This document shows, in pieces, positions 35,287 to 43,442 of a stretch of DNA of 64,000 nucleotides (position 1 is the stretch's first letter; each line of letters opens with the position of its first letter). The position numbers and the translations under genes were made by a program. Location of the stretch: NCBI GenBank assembly GCA_002394385.1, contig DGTS01000018.1, positions 43,004 to 107,003 of the forward strand. Direction: 5' to 3'. This DNA comes from Prevotella sp. UBA4330. GTDB taxonomy: Bacteria > Bacteroidota > Bacteroidia > Bacteroidales > Bacteroidaceae. The notes under the pieces were generated by a model. The model was not told the origin of the DNA, ran no database searches, and saw only the letters and a list, made by a program, of their open reading frames with translations.

Positions 35287-35317
35287 CAAAGTTACGAAAA
35301 AACGAGTGCAGAACAAA
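35287..35317 (-). promoter_or_regulatory. Promoter of the sugar O-acetyltransferase gene
   Basis: Minus strand TTTG (35314-35317), 19-bp spacer, TAACTTTG (35287-35294), then CACC. Leader of about 20 nt. Confidence 0.65.
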
Positions 35318-35400
35318 AGAAACTTGTTTGTTTTTTATGCCGAGTGCCGAGTAAGTTCGATGTAAAGCATCAAAGTTACAAAAATAAAAAAGAAAAGCAG

Positions 35401-35408
35401 TATCTTTG
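35401..35408 (+). promoter_or_regulatory. Probable -7 box of the DUF2284 gene
   Basis: TATCTTTG, 27 nt before the ATG at 35436. Confidence 0.5.
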
Positions 35409-35435
35409 CCGTCGGAAAGTACAAGAAAAAGAATT

Positions 35436-35981
35436 ATGGAAGACCGCTTGACATACACCACCGAAAGATATACGGCTGAGATTGACGCCAAAACATACAT
35501 CGAGAAATTCCGCAACACAGACTATTTCGTGACACTCTGCCAGCAATGTCACAACTATGGCCGCCGTTACGGCTGCCCACCCTTCGACAGCGACACTCTT
35601 GCGACAATCGACAAGTATGAAAGAGTAAGGATTTTAGGAATTAAAATCACGCCAAAAGACAGGAGTCTGCCTATCGATGCCGTTAACGACCTGATGAAAC
35701 CCGTGATTGACGAGATGAACAAAGAACTGCTTGAAACCGAGAAATCGGTGTCGGGCATGTGTTTCGGCTTTGTGGGCACATGCCCTTATTGCGGCGGTGC
35801 ACCGTGCGCCAGAATAGAAGGAAAGCCGTGCAAGCATCCCGACAAAGTGAGACCGTCGTTAGAGGCTTATGGTTTCGACATCAGCAAGACCGCGAAGGAC
35901 TTGCTGGGATTAGAAATTAAATGGAGCGAGCATGGAAAGATTCCCGAATACCTCACCCTTGTATGCGGAATATTTTATTAA
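35436..35981 (+). CDS. DUF2284 cysteine-rich, probable metal-binding protein
   Basis: The 181-residue protein carries Cys clusters CQQCHNYGRRYGCPPF and GFVGTCPYCGGAPCARIEG followed by KPCKHPDKVRPSLEAYG, the pattern of the DUF2284 family, thought to bind metal or an iron-sulfur centre. Cellular role is unknown. The start MEDRLTYTTERY at 35436 is 27 nt after a TATCTTTG box. Its stop is 14 bp from the convergent xseB stop. Confidence 0.85.
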   Translation: MEDRLTYTTERYTAEIDAKTYIEKFRNTDYFVTLCQQCHNYGRRYGCPPFDSDTLATIDKYERVRILGIKITPKDRSLPIDAVNDLMKPVIDEMNKELLETEKSVSGMCFGFVGTCPYCGGAPCARIEGKPCKHPDKVRPSLEAYGFDISKTAKDLLGLEIKWSEHGKIPEYLTLVCGIFY

Positions 35982-35995
35982 GCCGAACACCACGA

Positions 35996-36166
35996 CTACA
36001 GCATTTTCTTTATCTCCTCGTCGGTCTTTGTCAGACGGTCACGACATAGTTTTATCAGTTGCTGCGCACGCTTCAGTTGGGTGGTCATCTCGTCAATGCC
36101 CACCTCGTTGTTCTCCATCCTTAACACTATCTGCTCAAGTTCTTTCAGCGCTTCTTCGTATTTCAT
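35996..36166 (-). CDS. xseB: Exodeoxyribonuclease VII small subunit
   Basis: A 56-codon gene: MKYEEALKELEQIV, RMENNEVGIDEMT, and LKRAQQLIKLCRDRL, ending KMLstop. The LE-xI-V and YEEAL...L-E-LE pattern and the coiled-coil helix pair are typical of XseB, which binds several copies to one XseA to form exonuclease VII, a single-strand nuclease. It is shorter than most XseB (about 70-80 residues). It lies 120 bp downstream of xseA on the same strand, with a GC palindrome between them. Confidence 0.85.
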   Translation of the reverse strand: MKYEEALKELEQIVLRMENNEVGIDEMTTQLKRAQQLIKLCRDRLTKTDEEIKKML

Positions 36167-36215
36167 ATTTGATTTATTATTTGATAATTATATATTATTT
36201 GGTCCATTGCTAACG

Positions 36216-36242
36216 ACTCCCCTCCCCTACAGGGGCGGGGAA
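36216..36242 (-). repeat. GC palindrome between xseA and xseB, copy 4 (minus orientation)
   Basis: Minus strand CTTCCCCGCCCCTGTAGGGG followed by AGGGGAGTCG. The tail is shortened. It separates two genes that would otherwise be adjacent. Confidence 0.7.
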
Positions 36243-36286
36243 GCATCGCGAACGGCATTATGTGGAACACTATTATTATAACTTTG

Positions 36287-37672
36287 TTAATTCTTAACTT
36301 TCAATACATTACGAACCTCCGATTCAAGTGTTCCTTTTTCAACCCTCGTCTCTATCACGTCACCTGGTTTCAGCAGAGATGCGTCACGGACAACGATGCC
36401 GTTGTGAGTGGTGATGCTGTATCCTCGCTTCAGCAACAGCGCTGGGTCAAGAGCCTGCGCACGCTGCTCCAGCATCTGCAACCGGTGTTTCTGTTCCGTC
36501 ATCAGACGCATTGCCAGCGGCTGCATGTTACCCTCAATGAGGTCTATCTTATGTTTGTTATTGCTCACGCCTTGTTGCGCTGCGGCAATAATCTTCTGCA
36601 TCATACGGTCCAGTCGGCGCTCCTCCCTCTCCTTCACAAGCGAGAAGAGAGGCGAAATCTTCTCCGACGCCCTCACAAGTCTCATCTGCTCTGCCTCCAT
36701 ACGCTGCCTGGCATTTGCCGCAAGCGAGTTCTGAGCATCTTCAAGGAAATCCCACACTTGTTTCAGGTTGTCTATCAGGAATGCGGCGGCAGCCGTCGGC
36801 GTCTTCACCCGTGTGTGGCTCACCATGTCGAGTATGCTCTCATCGCGCTCATGACCGATGCCGGTGATTACGGGAAGCGGGAACTGTGCCACGTTCTCCG
36901 CCAGTGCCAGCGTGTCGAAACCTGACAAGTCGCTCGTGGCACCACCGCCACGGATTATCACGACACAATCGAAGACCCCCTCCATACCTCCCCGAGGGGA
37001 GGCTTCCTGAGAGACTGGTTCGAACTCTCCCCCTCGGGGGAGTTGGAGGGTGGTCTTGTATATTTTCTCCAACGCGCTTATGATGCTCTGCTCCACCCCT
37101 TCGCCCTGCATCGTGGCGGGGAAGAGTCGGGTGACGAACCTGAATCCGTAGGCATTATTCTCCAGTTGGTTCACGAAGTCGCCATAGCCCGCAGCGTTGG
37201 CACTACTTATCACCGCTATGTGCTGGCAGAAGAGCGGCATCTCCAGTTCTTTCTGCATGTCGAACACTCCCTCGCGCTTCAGTTGGTCGATGATAGCCTG
37301 CCTCTTGCGTGCCATGTCGCCCAGGGTGTATGTGGGGTCGATGTCGCTTATTATCCATGAGAAGCCGTAAGCGGGATGGAAGTTGGCTCCTACGAGCATC
37401 AGCACCTTCATCCCCGCATGCAACCGTTGGCCTGTCACCTTCTCGAACAGCGGTCCCACGGTGCTCCATGTGTTTGCCCAACACTTTGCCGAGGCACGCG
37501 CCACAGGTGTGTTTGTGCCTTCAGCCTTCTCTATGAGATCGATGTAGCAATGCCCTCGCACCTCGCGGAGTTCAGAAATCTCTGCCTCCACCCAGTACTC
37601 TCGCGGCATGCCCACATCAATTACCTCGGCGAGCAGTTGGTTTAGTTCAAGGAGCGATAGGGTCTGTTTCAT
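36287..37672 (-). CDS. xseA: Exodeoxyribonuclease VII large subunit with in-frame repeat insert
   Basis: XseA is the catalytic subunit of exonuclease VII. The 461-residue protein has the N-terminal OB fold (YWVEAEISELREVRGHCYID), the catalytic domain (VISSANAAGYGDF, RLFPATMQGEG, VIIRGGGATSDLSGFD, GIGHERDESILD) and a long coiled-coil C-terminus. Between the helix SIISALEKI and the strand FDCVVIIRGGG, about residues 206-232, lies a segment with LPRGGEFEPV and ASPRGGMEG, absent from typical XseA and encoded by an inverted pair of GC palindromes. The frame is intact. Its start overlaps the end of the upstream protease gene by 26 bp. Confidence 0.93.
   Translation of the reverse strand: MKQTLSLLELNQLLAEVIDVGMPREYWVEAEISELREVRGHCYIDLIEKAEGTNTPVARASAKCWANTWSTVGPLFEKVTGQRLHAGMKVLMLVGANFHPAYGFSWIISDIDPTYTLGDMARKRQAIIDQLKREGVFDMQKELEMPLFCQHIAVISSANAAGYGDFVNQLENNAYGFRFVTRLFPATMQGEGVEQSIISALEKIYKTTLQLPRGGEFEPVSQEASPRGGMEGVFDCVVIIRGGGATSDLSGFDTLALAENVAQFPLPVITGIGHERDESILDMVSHTRVKTPTAAAAFLIDNLKQVWDFLEDAQNSLAANARQRMEAEQMRLVRASEKISPLFSLVKEREERRLDRMMQKIIAAAQQGVSNNKHKIDLIEGNMQPLAMRLMTEQKHRLQMLEQRAQALDPALLLKRGYSITTHNGIVVRDASLLKPGDVIETRVEKGTLESEVRNVLKVKN
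36974..37055. repeat. Inverted pair of GC palindromes inside xseA, copies 5 and 6
   Basis: Left element: tail GACCCCCTCCATA then arms CCTCCCC (36987-36993) and GGGGAGG (36996-37002). Right element: arms CTCCCCC (37027-37033) and GGGGGAG (37036-37042) then tail TTGGAGGGTGGTC. Tails point outward and the spacer is 24 bp. The whole is translated. Confidence 0.85.
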
Positions 37673-39050
37673 GTTTTCCTTGTTTCAGTGCCTTGGTGAA
37701 ATCGGGCAGACCGTAGCCATATACATTGTCAGGGTGCTCATAGTTGTTGCCGCTCTGGCGCACCAGTTCTATTATCTCCTTTGCCGTCTTGTCTGGCAAT
37801 GCCTGCCACAGGCACGCCACCATTCCGCTGATAACGGGCGTAGAGAACGATGTTCCCTGCTCGCTTGTCAGTGTGCCTCGGCTGCTTACCACCGCCGTCG
37901 GCGAACCCAGTGCCACCACATCGGGCTTCACGCGCCCGTCGGCAGTAGGACCGAGACTTGAGAACGATGCATTAACGCCCTGCGGTGTCACCGCCCCCAC
38001 GCTGAGCATGTCCTCGGCATCGCTGGGGAAGTTTATCTTCTTCCATGTACCCATGCCGTCGTTGCCGGCGCTGTTCACGTGTATTATGCCCTTCGATGCC
38101 AGCATCGACGAGGTGCATGAGATGAGCGAGGTGTGCCCGTCCTGTTCGTAATAGTGGTAACTGGTGTCCTTGTCGTCGAAGTCATGGTATCCCAGCGAAC
38201 TGCTTATGACATCCACGCCCACGCTGTCTGCAAACTCTGCCGCGGCAGTCCAGTAGTCTTCCTCCGCACTTGTCTCCGTAGCGTCATCCTCGCAGCGGAA
38301 CAGCCAGAACGTGGCATCGGGCGCAGTTCCGATGAAGACACCCGGTTCGTTCACGGCAATCACCGAGAGCGTCATCGTGCCATGCGACTCGCCTCGGTAA
38401 ATGTCGTCCTTGTCATCGGAGAGAAAGTCGTGGGTTCCCTCGATGTTTATCTTCGTCAAGGCAGGTATGCGGTCGGCGTTCATGAACCCGGCGTCAAACA
38501 CCGCGATGGTCATTCCCTTGCCAGTGTATCCGCGGCTATGCAGTCCTATGCCACCCACCATTGCAATCTGCTCTCGCGCCACACCATAGTTGCTGTCATA
38601 CACCGTGTCGATACGGTTCAGTATGGCGTGGAAATGGTCGCGGACATGCGAATCTTTCTTCTGCTCCTGACCTGTATATACCTTCTTGGTACGGGCAACG
38701 AAAGGGAGGCTCTGCAAGTCCTTGTATTGCTTCGCCTTGTCTATGCCCACCAGCACCGTGTTGTTCCACTTGCTCTTGACAATCACCTCGGCACCTGTTG
38801 CCGCAATCTGCGACAGGTAGGCAGGCGGAATGGGCAAGTCGGTAGAGTCTATTCCCAGATGCTGTCTCCGTCTCCTCTCTATCGCCTTCTCCGAAAGGAA
38901 TTCCTCCGGGGCTTCAATCGAAAAGGGAGTACCATTCTTGTCCGCCAGCGTCAGTCGGTAAAGGAATTTATGTTCATTGCCTCGCGCCTGCGCCACAGCA
39001 CAGCCAAGAAAAACCGAAAGCAGCAGTATCGCCGTGATTCTCTTATTCAT
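37647..39050 (-). CDS. Secreted subtilisin-family serine protease (S8)
   Basis: The 467-residue protein has a signal peptide (MNKRITAILLLSVFLGCAVAQA), a prodomain-like region (residues 25-130), and a subtilase domain with Asp186 (IAVFDAGF), His223 (ESHGTMTLS), the oxyanion Asn330 (VNSAGNDG) and the catalytic Ser401 in GTSFSTPVISGM. All catalytic residues are present. No C-terminal type IX sorting domain is seen, as the protein ends soon after the catalytic domain; it may stay in the periplasm. The gene overlaps xseA by 26 bp, an odd pairing of protease and DNA nuclease genes. A full promoter is at 39074-39104. Confidence 0.9.
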   Translation of the reverse strand: MNKRITAILLLSVFLGCAVAQARGNEHKFLYRLTLADKNGTPFSIEAPEEFLSEKAIERRRRQHLGIDSTDLPIPPAYLSQIAATGAEVIVKSKWNNTVLVGIDKAKQYKDLQSLPFVARTKKVYTGQEQKKDSHVRDHFHAILNRIDTVYDSNYGVAREQIAMVGGIGLHSRGYTGKGMTIAVFDAGFMNADRIPALTKINIEGTHDFLSDDKDDIYRGESHGTMTLSVIAVNEPGVFIGTAPDATFWLFRCEDDATETSAEEDYWTAAAEFADSVGVDVISSSLGYHDFDDKDTSYHYYEQDGHTSLISCTSSMLASKGIIHVNSAGNDGMGTWKKINFPSDAEDMLSVGAVTPQGVNASFSSLGPTADGRVKPDVVALGSPTAVVSSRGTLTSEQGTSFSTPVISGMVACLWQALPDKTAKEIIELVRQSGNNYEHPDNVYGYGLPDFTKALKQGKHETDPIAP

Positions 39051-39073
39051 TTGGTTATTTTAGTTATCAACTG

Positions 39074-39104
39074 CAAAGGTAAGAATAATCCGCAAATAGA
39101 CAAA
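39074..39104 (-). promoter_or_regulatory. Promoter of the subtilase-xseA-xseB operon
   Basis: Minus strand TTTG (39101-39104), 19-bp spacer, TACCTTTG (39074-39081), 23 bp before the ATG. Confidence 0.7.
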
Positions 39105-39147
39105 GAATAATCATGTTTTAATTGTCTTTCAGACAGCAAGCGCAAAG

Positions 39148-39213
39148 TAAAATAGACTATTTTACTGACCAATATAGGCTATTTTACTGAGTAATATAGG
39201 CTATTTTGGTCTT
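39148..39213. repeat. 22-bp tandem repeat, family A, copy 2 (3 units)
   Basis: Units at 39148, 39170 and 39192 with core AATATAGGCTATTTT. As in copy 1 the array is preceded by CGCAAAG. Confidence 0.85.
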
Positions 39214-39222
39214 TTTTCTATA

Positions 39223-39376
39223 TTAAGGAGTTATGGAGTTAAGGAGTTAAGACAACGCCCTACTATCCAATCGCTCGACCTTTGGTCGCTTTGCATGCAA
39301 AGAATTCCTAATGGAAGAGGAGAAAACAACAAATGTCTTAACTCCATAACTCCACAACTCCTTAACTCCTTAACTT
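39223..39376. repeat. Imperfect inverted repeat of GGAGTTA words
   Basis: Left arm 39223-39254 (TTAAGGAGTTATGGAGTTAA and on to GACA) faces right arm 39334-39376 (TGTCTTAACTCCATAACTCC and on). Each arm is itself a short tandem repeat. Confidence 0.65.
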
Positions 39377-39433
39377 CACAACTCCCATGAAGTTGAGTTC
39401 GCGAAACTTAAGTAAAAATAAATTTGCATTTAT

Positions 39434-39464
39434 TTTGTATTGTCTTCGGTTTGCACTACCTTTG
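39434..39464 (+). promoter_or_regulatory. Extended promoter, copy 3 (MATE gene)
   Basis: TTTG (39434-39437), 19-bp spacer with GGTTTGCAC, TACCTTTG (39457-39464), then CACCATAAT and ATG after 9 nt. Almost identical over 40 bp to 5985-6024. Confidence 0.8.
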
Positions 39465-39473
39465 CACCATAAT

Positions 39474-40832
39474 ATGGATAACAAGAAAGCGACATTAGCC
39501 CTCGGGACTGAACCTGTGGGCAAACTCTTGGTGCAATATGCCACGCCGGCGATAGTGGCGATGATGGCCTCATCGCTCTATAACATGGTTGACAGCATAT
39601 TCATCGGGCAAGGTGTGGGACCGATGGCTATATCGGGACTTGCCATCACGTTCCCCTTCATGAACCTGAGCGCGGCGTTCGGGGCTGCCATTGGTGTGGG
39701 CGCTTCAACTACACTTTCTGTGCGTCTGGGCCAGCGCGACTATAAGACGGCGCAGCAGATACTGGGCAACACGGTGGTGCTGAACACCATCATCGGCGTG
39801 GTGTTTGCAGCGGTGTGCCTGCTGTTCCTGCATCCTATTCTGAGATTTTTCGGCGCTACGGACAACACTCTGCCGTACGCGAGCGAGTATATGGTGGTGA
39901 TTCTGCTGGGCAATGTCATCACCCATCAATATCTGGGGCTTAACTCTGTTCTCCGTGCTGCATCTAAGCCACGGATAGCGATGTACACCACGATATTCAC
40001 CGTGGTGCTGAACACTGTGCTCGACCCACTGTTCATCTATGTGTTCGACATGGGCATCAGGGGTGCCGCGATAGCAACAATACTGGCGCAGACCGCTGCG
40101 CTGCTGTGGCAGTTGCGCATTTTTATGGACAAGAGCGAGATGTTGCATTTCCAGAAGGGGTGCTACAGGCTGCGTCAGGATATTGTGAAGAACATCCTGG
40201 CCATCGGCATGTCGCCGTTCTCGATGAACGCGTGCTCGTGCATCGTGGTGATTCTGATTAACACGGCTCTGGTGAGGCACGGCGGCGACATGGCTGTGGG
40301 TGCCTACGGCATTGCCAACCGCATCGGCTTCCTGTTCTTCATGGTGATAATGGGCATCAACCAGGGCATGCAACCCATTGCGGGATACAACTACGGCGCA
40401 ATGAGACTGGACCGCGTGATACGCGTGCTGAAACTGGCCATCATCGCCGCCACTATGGTGATGACCGCCGGATGGCTTGTGGGCGAACTGCTGCCCTACC
40501 CTTGCGCCCGGCTCTTCACGAGCGACGAGGGGCTGCTGGCGATATCGAAAGATGCCATACGCATCAACATGGTATGCTTCCCACTGATAGGCTTCCAGGC
40601 CGTAACCACCAACTTCTTCCAGTCTATAGGAAAGGCAAAGGTGAGCATGTTCCTCTCGCTGTCGCGCCAGATGATATTCCTGCTACCGCTGCTCATCCTG
40701 CTGCCACCAGTGATGGGCGTTGACGGCGTGTGGTGGTCGCTGCCCGCATCAGACACCATCTCGTTCTTCGTGACACTGGCGATACTGATAAGATACATGA
40801 GGAAGTTTAAGGGAAGTGTGAAGGTGAGTTAA
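39474..40832 (+). CDS. MATE-family efflux transporter
   Basis: MATE proteins export cationic drugs or metabolites using a sodium or proton gradient. The 452-residue protein has about twelve membrane segments in two homologous halves. Useful blocks are ATPAIVAMMASSLYNMVDSIF near the N-terminus (key part SLYNMVDSIFIGQGVG), GAAIGVGASTTLSVRLGQ, and in the second half NRIGFLFFMVIMGINQGMQP-IAGYNYGA. It is placed directly after an extended promoter; the start ATG 39474 is only 9 nt from the -7 box. Substrate is unknown. Confidence 0.92.
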   Translation: MDNKKATLALGTEPVGKLLVQYATPAIVAMMASSLYNMVDSIFIGQGVGPMAISGLAITFPFMNLSAAFGAAIGVGASTTLSVRLGQRDYKTAQQILGNTVVLNTIIGVVFAAVCLLFLHPILRFFGATDNTLPYASEYMVVILLGNVITHQYLGLNSVLRAASKPRIAMYTTIFTVVLNTVLDPLFIYVFDMGIRGAAIATILAQTAALLWQLRIFMDKSEMLHFQKGCYRLRQDIVKNILAIGMSPFSMNACSCIVVILINTALVRHGGDMAVGAYGIANRIGFLFFMVIMGINQGMQPIAGYNYGAMRLDRVIRVLKLAIIAATMVMTAGWLVGELLPYPCARLFTSDEGLLAISKDAIRINMVCFPLIGFQAVTTNFFQSIGKAKVSMFLSLSRQMIFLLPLLILLPPVMGVDGVWWSLPASDTISFFVTLAILIRYMRKFKGSVKVS

Positions 40833-40836
40833 GTCA

Positions 40837-40936
40837 AAGCCTCTCCCCTGCCCCTTCCCCCCTTAGGGAGGGGTTGAGTCACATACTCTAATGGTGATTT
40901 AAAGCCTCCCCTATGGGGGGAGGGTTGGTGGGGGCT
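40837..40936. repeat. Inverted pair of GC palindromes, copies 7 and 8
   Basis: The left element (40837-40873) has its G-rich tail toward the MATE gene. The right element has arms CCTCCCC (40905-40911) and GGGGAGG (40917-40923) and tail GTTGGTGGGGGCTTTT. Spacer of about 31 bp. The pair fills almost the entire 136-bp gap and may act as a terminator. Confidence 0.8.
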
Positions 40937-40968
40937 TTTACCTCACTATAACTACTTATAGATAAAAT

Positions 40969-41598
40969 ATGGAGAAAAAGATGATTATAAACATCGGACG
41001 GCAACTGGGTTCGGGCGGAAGAGAGATAGCGAAGATCCTGGCAGACGAGTTTGGATGCAAACTCTATGACAAGGAACTGCTGAACCTCGCAGCCAAGGAG
41101 AGCGGTTTCTCGGAGAAAGTGTTCGAGCAGAACGACGAGCAGAAGGGATTCCTGCGCTCGCTGTTCCACATGCATGCCCCGCACATGAGTGACAACAATT
41201 TCTACAAGAGCGACTTCTCGCAGGAGAGTCTGTTCCAGTTTCAGAGTGACGCCATACGGAAGGCTGCCGAGGAAGGGTCGTGCATCTTCGTGGGCCGATG
41301 CGCCGACTATGTGCTGCGCGACATGAAGGGCGTGGTGAACATCTTCATCACAGCCGACATGGACCAGCGCATACAGGCGGTGTGCAATCGGCACGGGTGC
41401 GACCGCGCCACGGCTCGCAAGATAATAACAAGCAAGGAAGACCAGCGCTCGTCATACTACAACTACTACACCGGGCAGAAATGGGGCAATGCGGAACACT
41501 ATCACCTCTGCATCAACTCGTCTGTACTGGGCATTGAGGGCACTGCAGAGTTTATCAAGAAATTCATCAGATATGAAAAAGATAGGAATAATAAGTGA
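40969..41598 (+). CDS. Cytidylate kinase-like protein
   Basis: The 209-residue protein belongs to the cytidylate_kin2 family. It has the nucleotide-binding GRQLGSGGREIAKILADEFG near the N-terminus, YDKELLNLAAKESG, and FVGRCADYVLRD. True Cmk enzymes phosphorylate CMP, but this branch lacks proof of activity and a separate cmk usually exists. It overlaps the next gene (YfcE-like phosphodiesterase) by 26 bp, indicating coupled translation. Confidence 0.85.
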   Translation: MEKKMIINIGRQLGSGGREIAKILADEFGCKLYDKELLNLAAKESGFSEKVFEQNDEQKGFLRSLFHMHAPHMSDNNFYKSDFSQESLFQFQSDAIRKAAEEGSCIFVGRCADYVLRDMKGVVNIFITADMDQRIQAVCNRHGCDRATARKIITSKEDQRSSYYNYYTGQKWGNAEHYHLCINSSVLGIEGTAEFIKKFIRYEKDRNNK

Positions 41599-42085
41599 CA
41601 CCCACTCCTTTTGGGACGAGAAATACCTCTACTACTTCGAGCCATGCGACGAGATATGGCACGCGGGCGACATCGGCTCGGTGGAGGTGGCAGAGAAACT
41701 GGCTGCGTTCAGACCTCTGAAGGCGGTGCGCGGCAACTGCGACGGCGGCGACCTCAGACTGATGTTCCCCGAGGTGCTGCGCTGGAAATGCGAGGAGGTG
41801 GATGTGCTGATGAAGCATATCGGAGGCTATCCCGGGAAATATGACCCAAGCATCAGGGAGAAGATTATGGCTCGTCCGCCACAACTCTTCATCAGTGGAC
41901 ACTCGCACATATTGAAGGTGCAATATGACCACGACCTTAACCTGCTGCACATCAATCCAGGAGCGGCGGGAATACAGGGATGGCAAAGAGACCGCACTCT
42001 GGTGCGCATCACCATCGACGGCAACACATTCCGCGATGCCGAAGTGATAAAACTGGCAGATCGCGGACAAGACAATTTATTTTGA
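41573..42085 (+). CDS. YfcE/MJ0936-type metallophosphodiesterase
   Basis: The 170-residue protein has the calcineurin-like metallophosphoesterase motifs in order: ISDTHS (Asp9, His11), HAGDIGSVE, VRGNCDGGD, SGHSHI and HINPGA. This is the YfcE/MJ0936 family, which hydrolyses phosphodiesters in vitro with Mn2+; the physiological substrate is unknown. The start MKKIGIISDTH at 41573 lies inside the end of the upstream kinase-like gene. Confidence 0.9.
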   Translation: MKKIGIISDTHSFWDEKYLYYFEPCDEIWHAGDIGSVEVAEKLAAFRPLKAVRGNCDGGDLRLMFPEVLRWKCEEVDVLMKHIGGYPGKYDPSIREKIMARPPQLFISGHSHILKVQYDHDLNLLHINPGAAGIQGWQRDRTLVRITIDGNTFRDAEVIKLADRGQDNLF

Positions 42086-42108
42086 TATTTCACGTTATAT
42101 ATAATATA

Positions 42109-42198
42109 GGAGTGAAGGAGTTTAGAAGTTTAGGAGTACAGGAGTGAGGGAGTACAGGAGTGAAGGAGTTGTAGGGGCTTGCCCCCGTGTTCGCCCGT
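42109..42198. repeat. AGGAGTN repeat tract plus half of a REP-like palindrome
   Basis: Words GGAGTGA, GGAGTTT, GGAGTACA repeat from 42109 to 42169, followed by TGTAGGGGCTTGCCCCCGTG and TTCGCCCG (42170-42198), which is related to the arm of the inverted repeat at 27955-28036. Between the phosphodiesterase and rfbB. Confidence 0.65.
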
Positions 42199-42255
42199 AT
42201 GAGGAGTAATACGAAAACATTACACACTAAGTGAAATTTAAAAAACTTACAAGAT

Positions 42256-43386
42256 ATGAAGACAATCGTTATCACCGGCGGTGCCGGATTTATTGGAAGT
42301 CATGTGGTAAGACTGTTCGTGAACAAGTATCCCGAATACCACATCATCAATCTCGACAAACTGACTTACGCCGGCAACCTCGCCAACCTCAAGGACATCG
42401 AGGACAAGCCGAACTACGAATTCGTGAAGATGGACATCTGCGACTTTGAGGCGTTCTACAAACTGATGCAGGAGAAGCATGTCGATGGCATCATACACCT
42501 GGCAGCAGAGAGTCATGTTGACCGCTCTATCAAAGACCCGTTCACCTTCGCCCAGACTAACGTCATGGGCACCCTGTCACTGCTCCAAGCAGCGAAACTC
42601 TATTGGGAATCGCTGCCGGAGAAATATGAGGGCAAGCGATTCTATCACATCTCTACCGACGAGGTGTATGGAGCGCTTGAACTGACTCACCCCGATGGCA
42701 TCGAGCCACCATTCACCACAACGGCATCGTCGGCAGAACACCATCTGGCTTACGGCGACAAGTTCTTCCTGGAGAGCACAAAGTACAATCCCCACTCACC
42801 CTATTCGGCATCTAAGGCATCGAGCGACCATTTTGTCAGAGCATTCCACGACACCTACGGCATGCCTGTCGTTGTGACCAACTGCTCTAACAACTACGGT
42901 CCCTATCAGTTCCCAGAGAAACTGATACCTCTTTTCATCAACAACATTCGCCACCGCAAACCGCTGCCGGTCTATGGAAAGGGCGAGAACGTGCGCGACT
43001 GGTTGTTCGTGGAAGACCATGCACGCGCCATCGACCTTATATTCCACAAGGGCAAGATTGCCGACACATACAATATCGGCGGATTCAACGAGTGGAAGAA
43101 CATAGATATCATCAAGGTGGTTATCAAGACCGTTGACCGTCTGCTGGGACGCAAGGAAGGCGAGGACATGGACCTCATCACCTTCGTTACCGACCGCGCC
43201 GGCCACGACCTGCGCTATGCCATCGACTCTTCAAAACTGCAAAGAGAACTCGGCTGGGAACCTTCATTGCAGTTTGAGGAAGGCATCGAGAAAACAGTCC
43301 GCTGGTATCTTGACAACCAGGAATGGCTCGACAACGTCACATCTGGCGACTATCAGAAATATTACGAACAGATGTACAAAAACTGA
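42256..43386 (+). CDS. rfbB: dTDP-glucose 4,6-dehydratase
   Basis: RfbB converts dTDP-glucose to dTDP-4-keto-6-deoxyglucose, the branch point to rhamnose, Fuc3N, Qui3N and others. The 376-residue protein has the NAD-binding GGAGFIGSHVVR, HLAAESHVDRS, STDEVYGAL, the catalytic YSASKASSDHFVRA, and NCSNNYGPYQFPEKLIP. Length is normal. With the FdtA-like and FdtB-like genes downstream it points to a 3-amino-3,6-dideoxyhexose (Fuc3N- or Qui3N-type) as the end product. No rfbA, rfbC or rfbD is present in the window. Confidence 0.95.
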   Translation: MKTIVITGGAGFIGSHVVRLFVNKYPEYHIINLDKLTYAGNLANLKDIEDKPNYEFVKMDICDFEAFYKLMQEKHVDGIIHLAAESHVDRSIKDPFTFAQTNVMGTLSLLQAAKLYWESLPEKYEGKRFYHISTDEVYGALELTHPDGIEPPFTTTASSAEHHLAYGDKFFLESTKYNPHSPYSASKASSDHFVRAFHDTYGMPVVVTNCSNNYGPYQFPEKLIPLFINNIRHRKPLPVYGKGENVRDWLFVEDHARAIDLIFHKGKIADTYNIGGFNEWKNIDIIKVVIKTVDRLLGRKEGEDMDLITFVTDRAGHDLRYAIDSSKLQRELGWEPSLQFEEGIEKTVRWYLDNQEWLDNVTSGDYQKYYEQMYKN

Positions 43387-43387
43387 C

Positions 43388-43422
43388 AGCCCACCCAAGC
43401 CCTCCCAAAGGGAGGGATGTTT
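43388..43422 (-). repeat. Left inverted repeat of the DUF559 unit, copy 9
   Basis: AGCCCACCCAAG, then arms CCCTCCC (43400-43406) and GGGAGGG (43410-43416), then ATGTTT. About 30 of 35 positions match the complement of 43939-43973. Tail points left, away from the enclosed gene. Confidence 0.85.
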
Positions 43423-43442
43423 AGAATGACAAAAAGGTAGAA

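Larger units (their letters stand above)
39051..39473. other. 423-bp divergent intergenic region
   Basis: It holds the subtilase promoter, a family A 22-bp array (39148-39213), an imperfect long inverted repeat made of GGAGTTA words (39223-39376) and the extended promoter of the MATE gene. No gene is seen. Confidence 0.75.

Noticed and set aside
39387..39473. Upstream in-frame extension of the MATE protein, and the matching frame before the gene at 6033
   Set aside because: Both are translations of the shared promoter sequence, which explains their similar residues (YCLRFAL); not coding.
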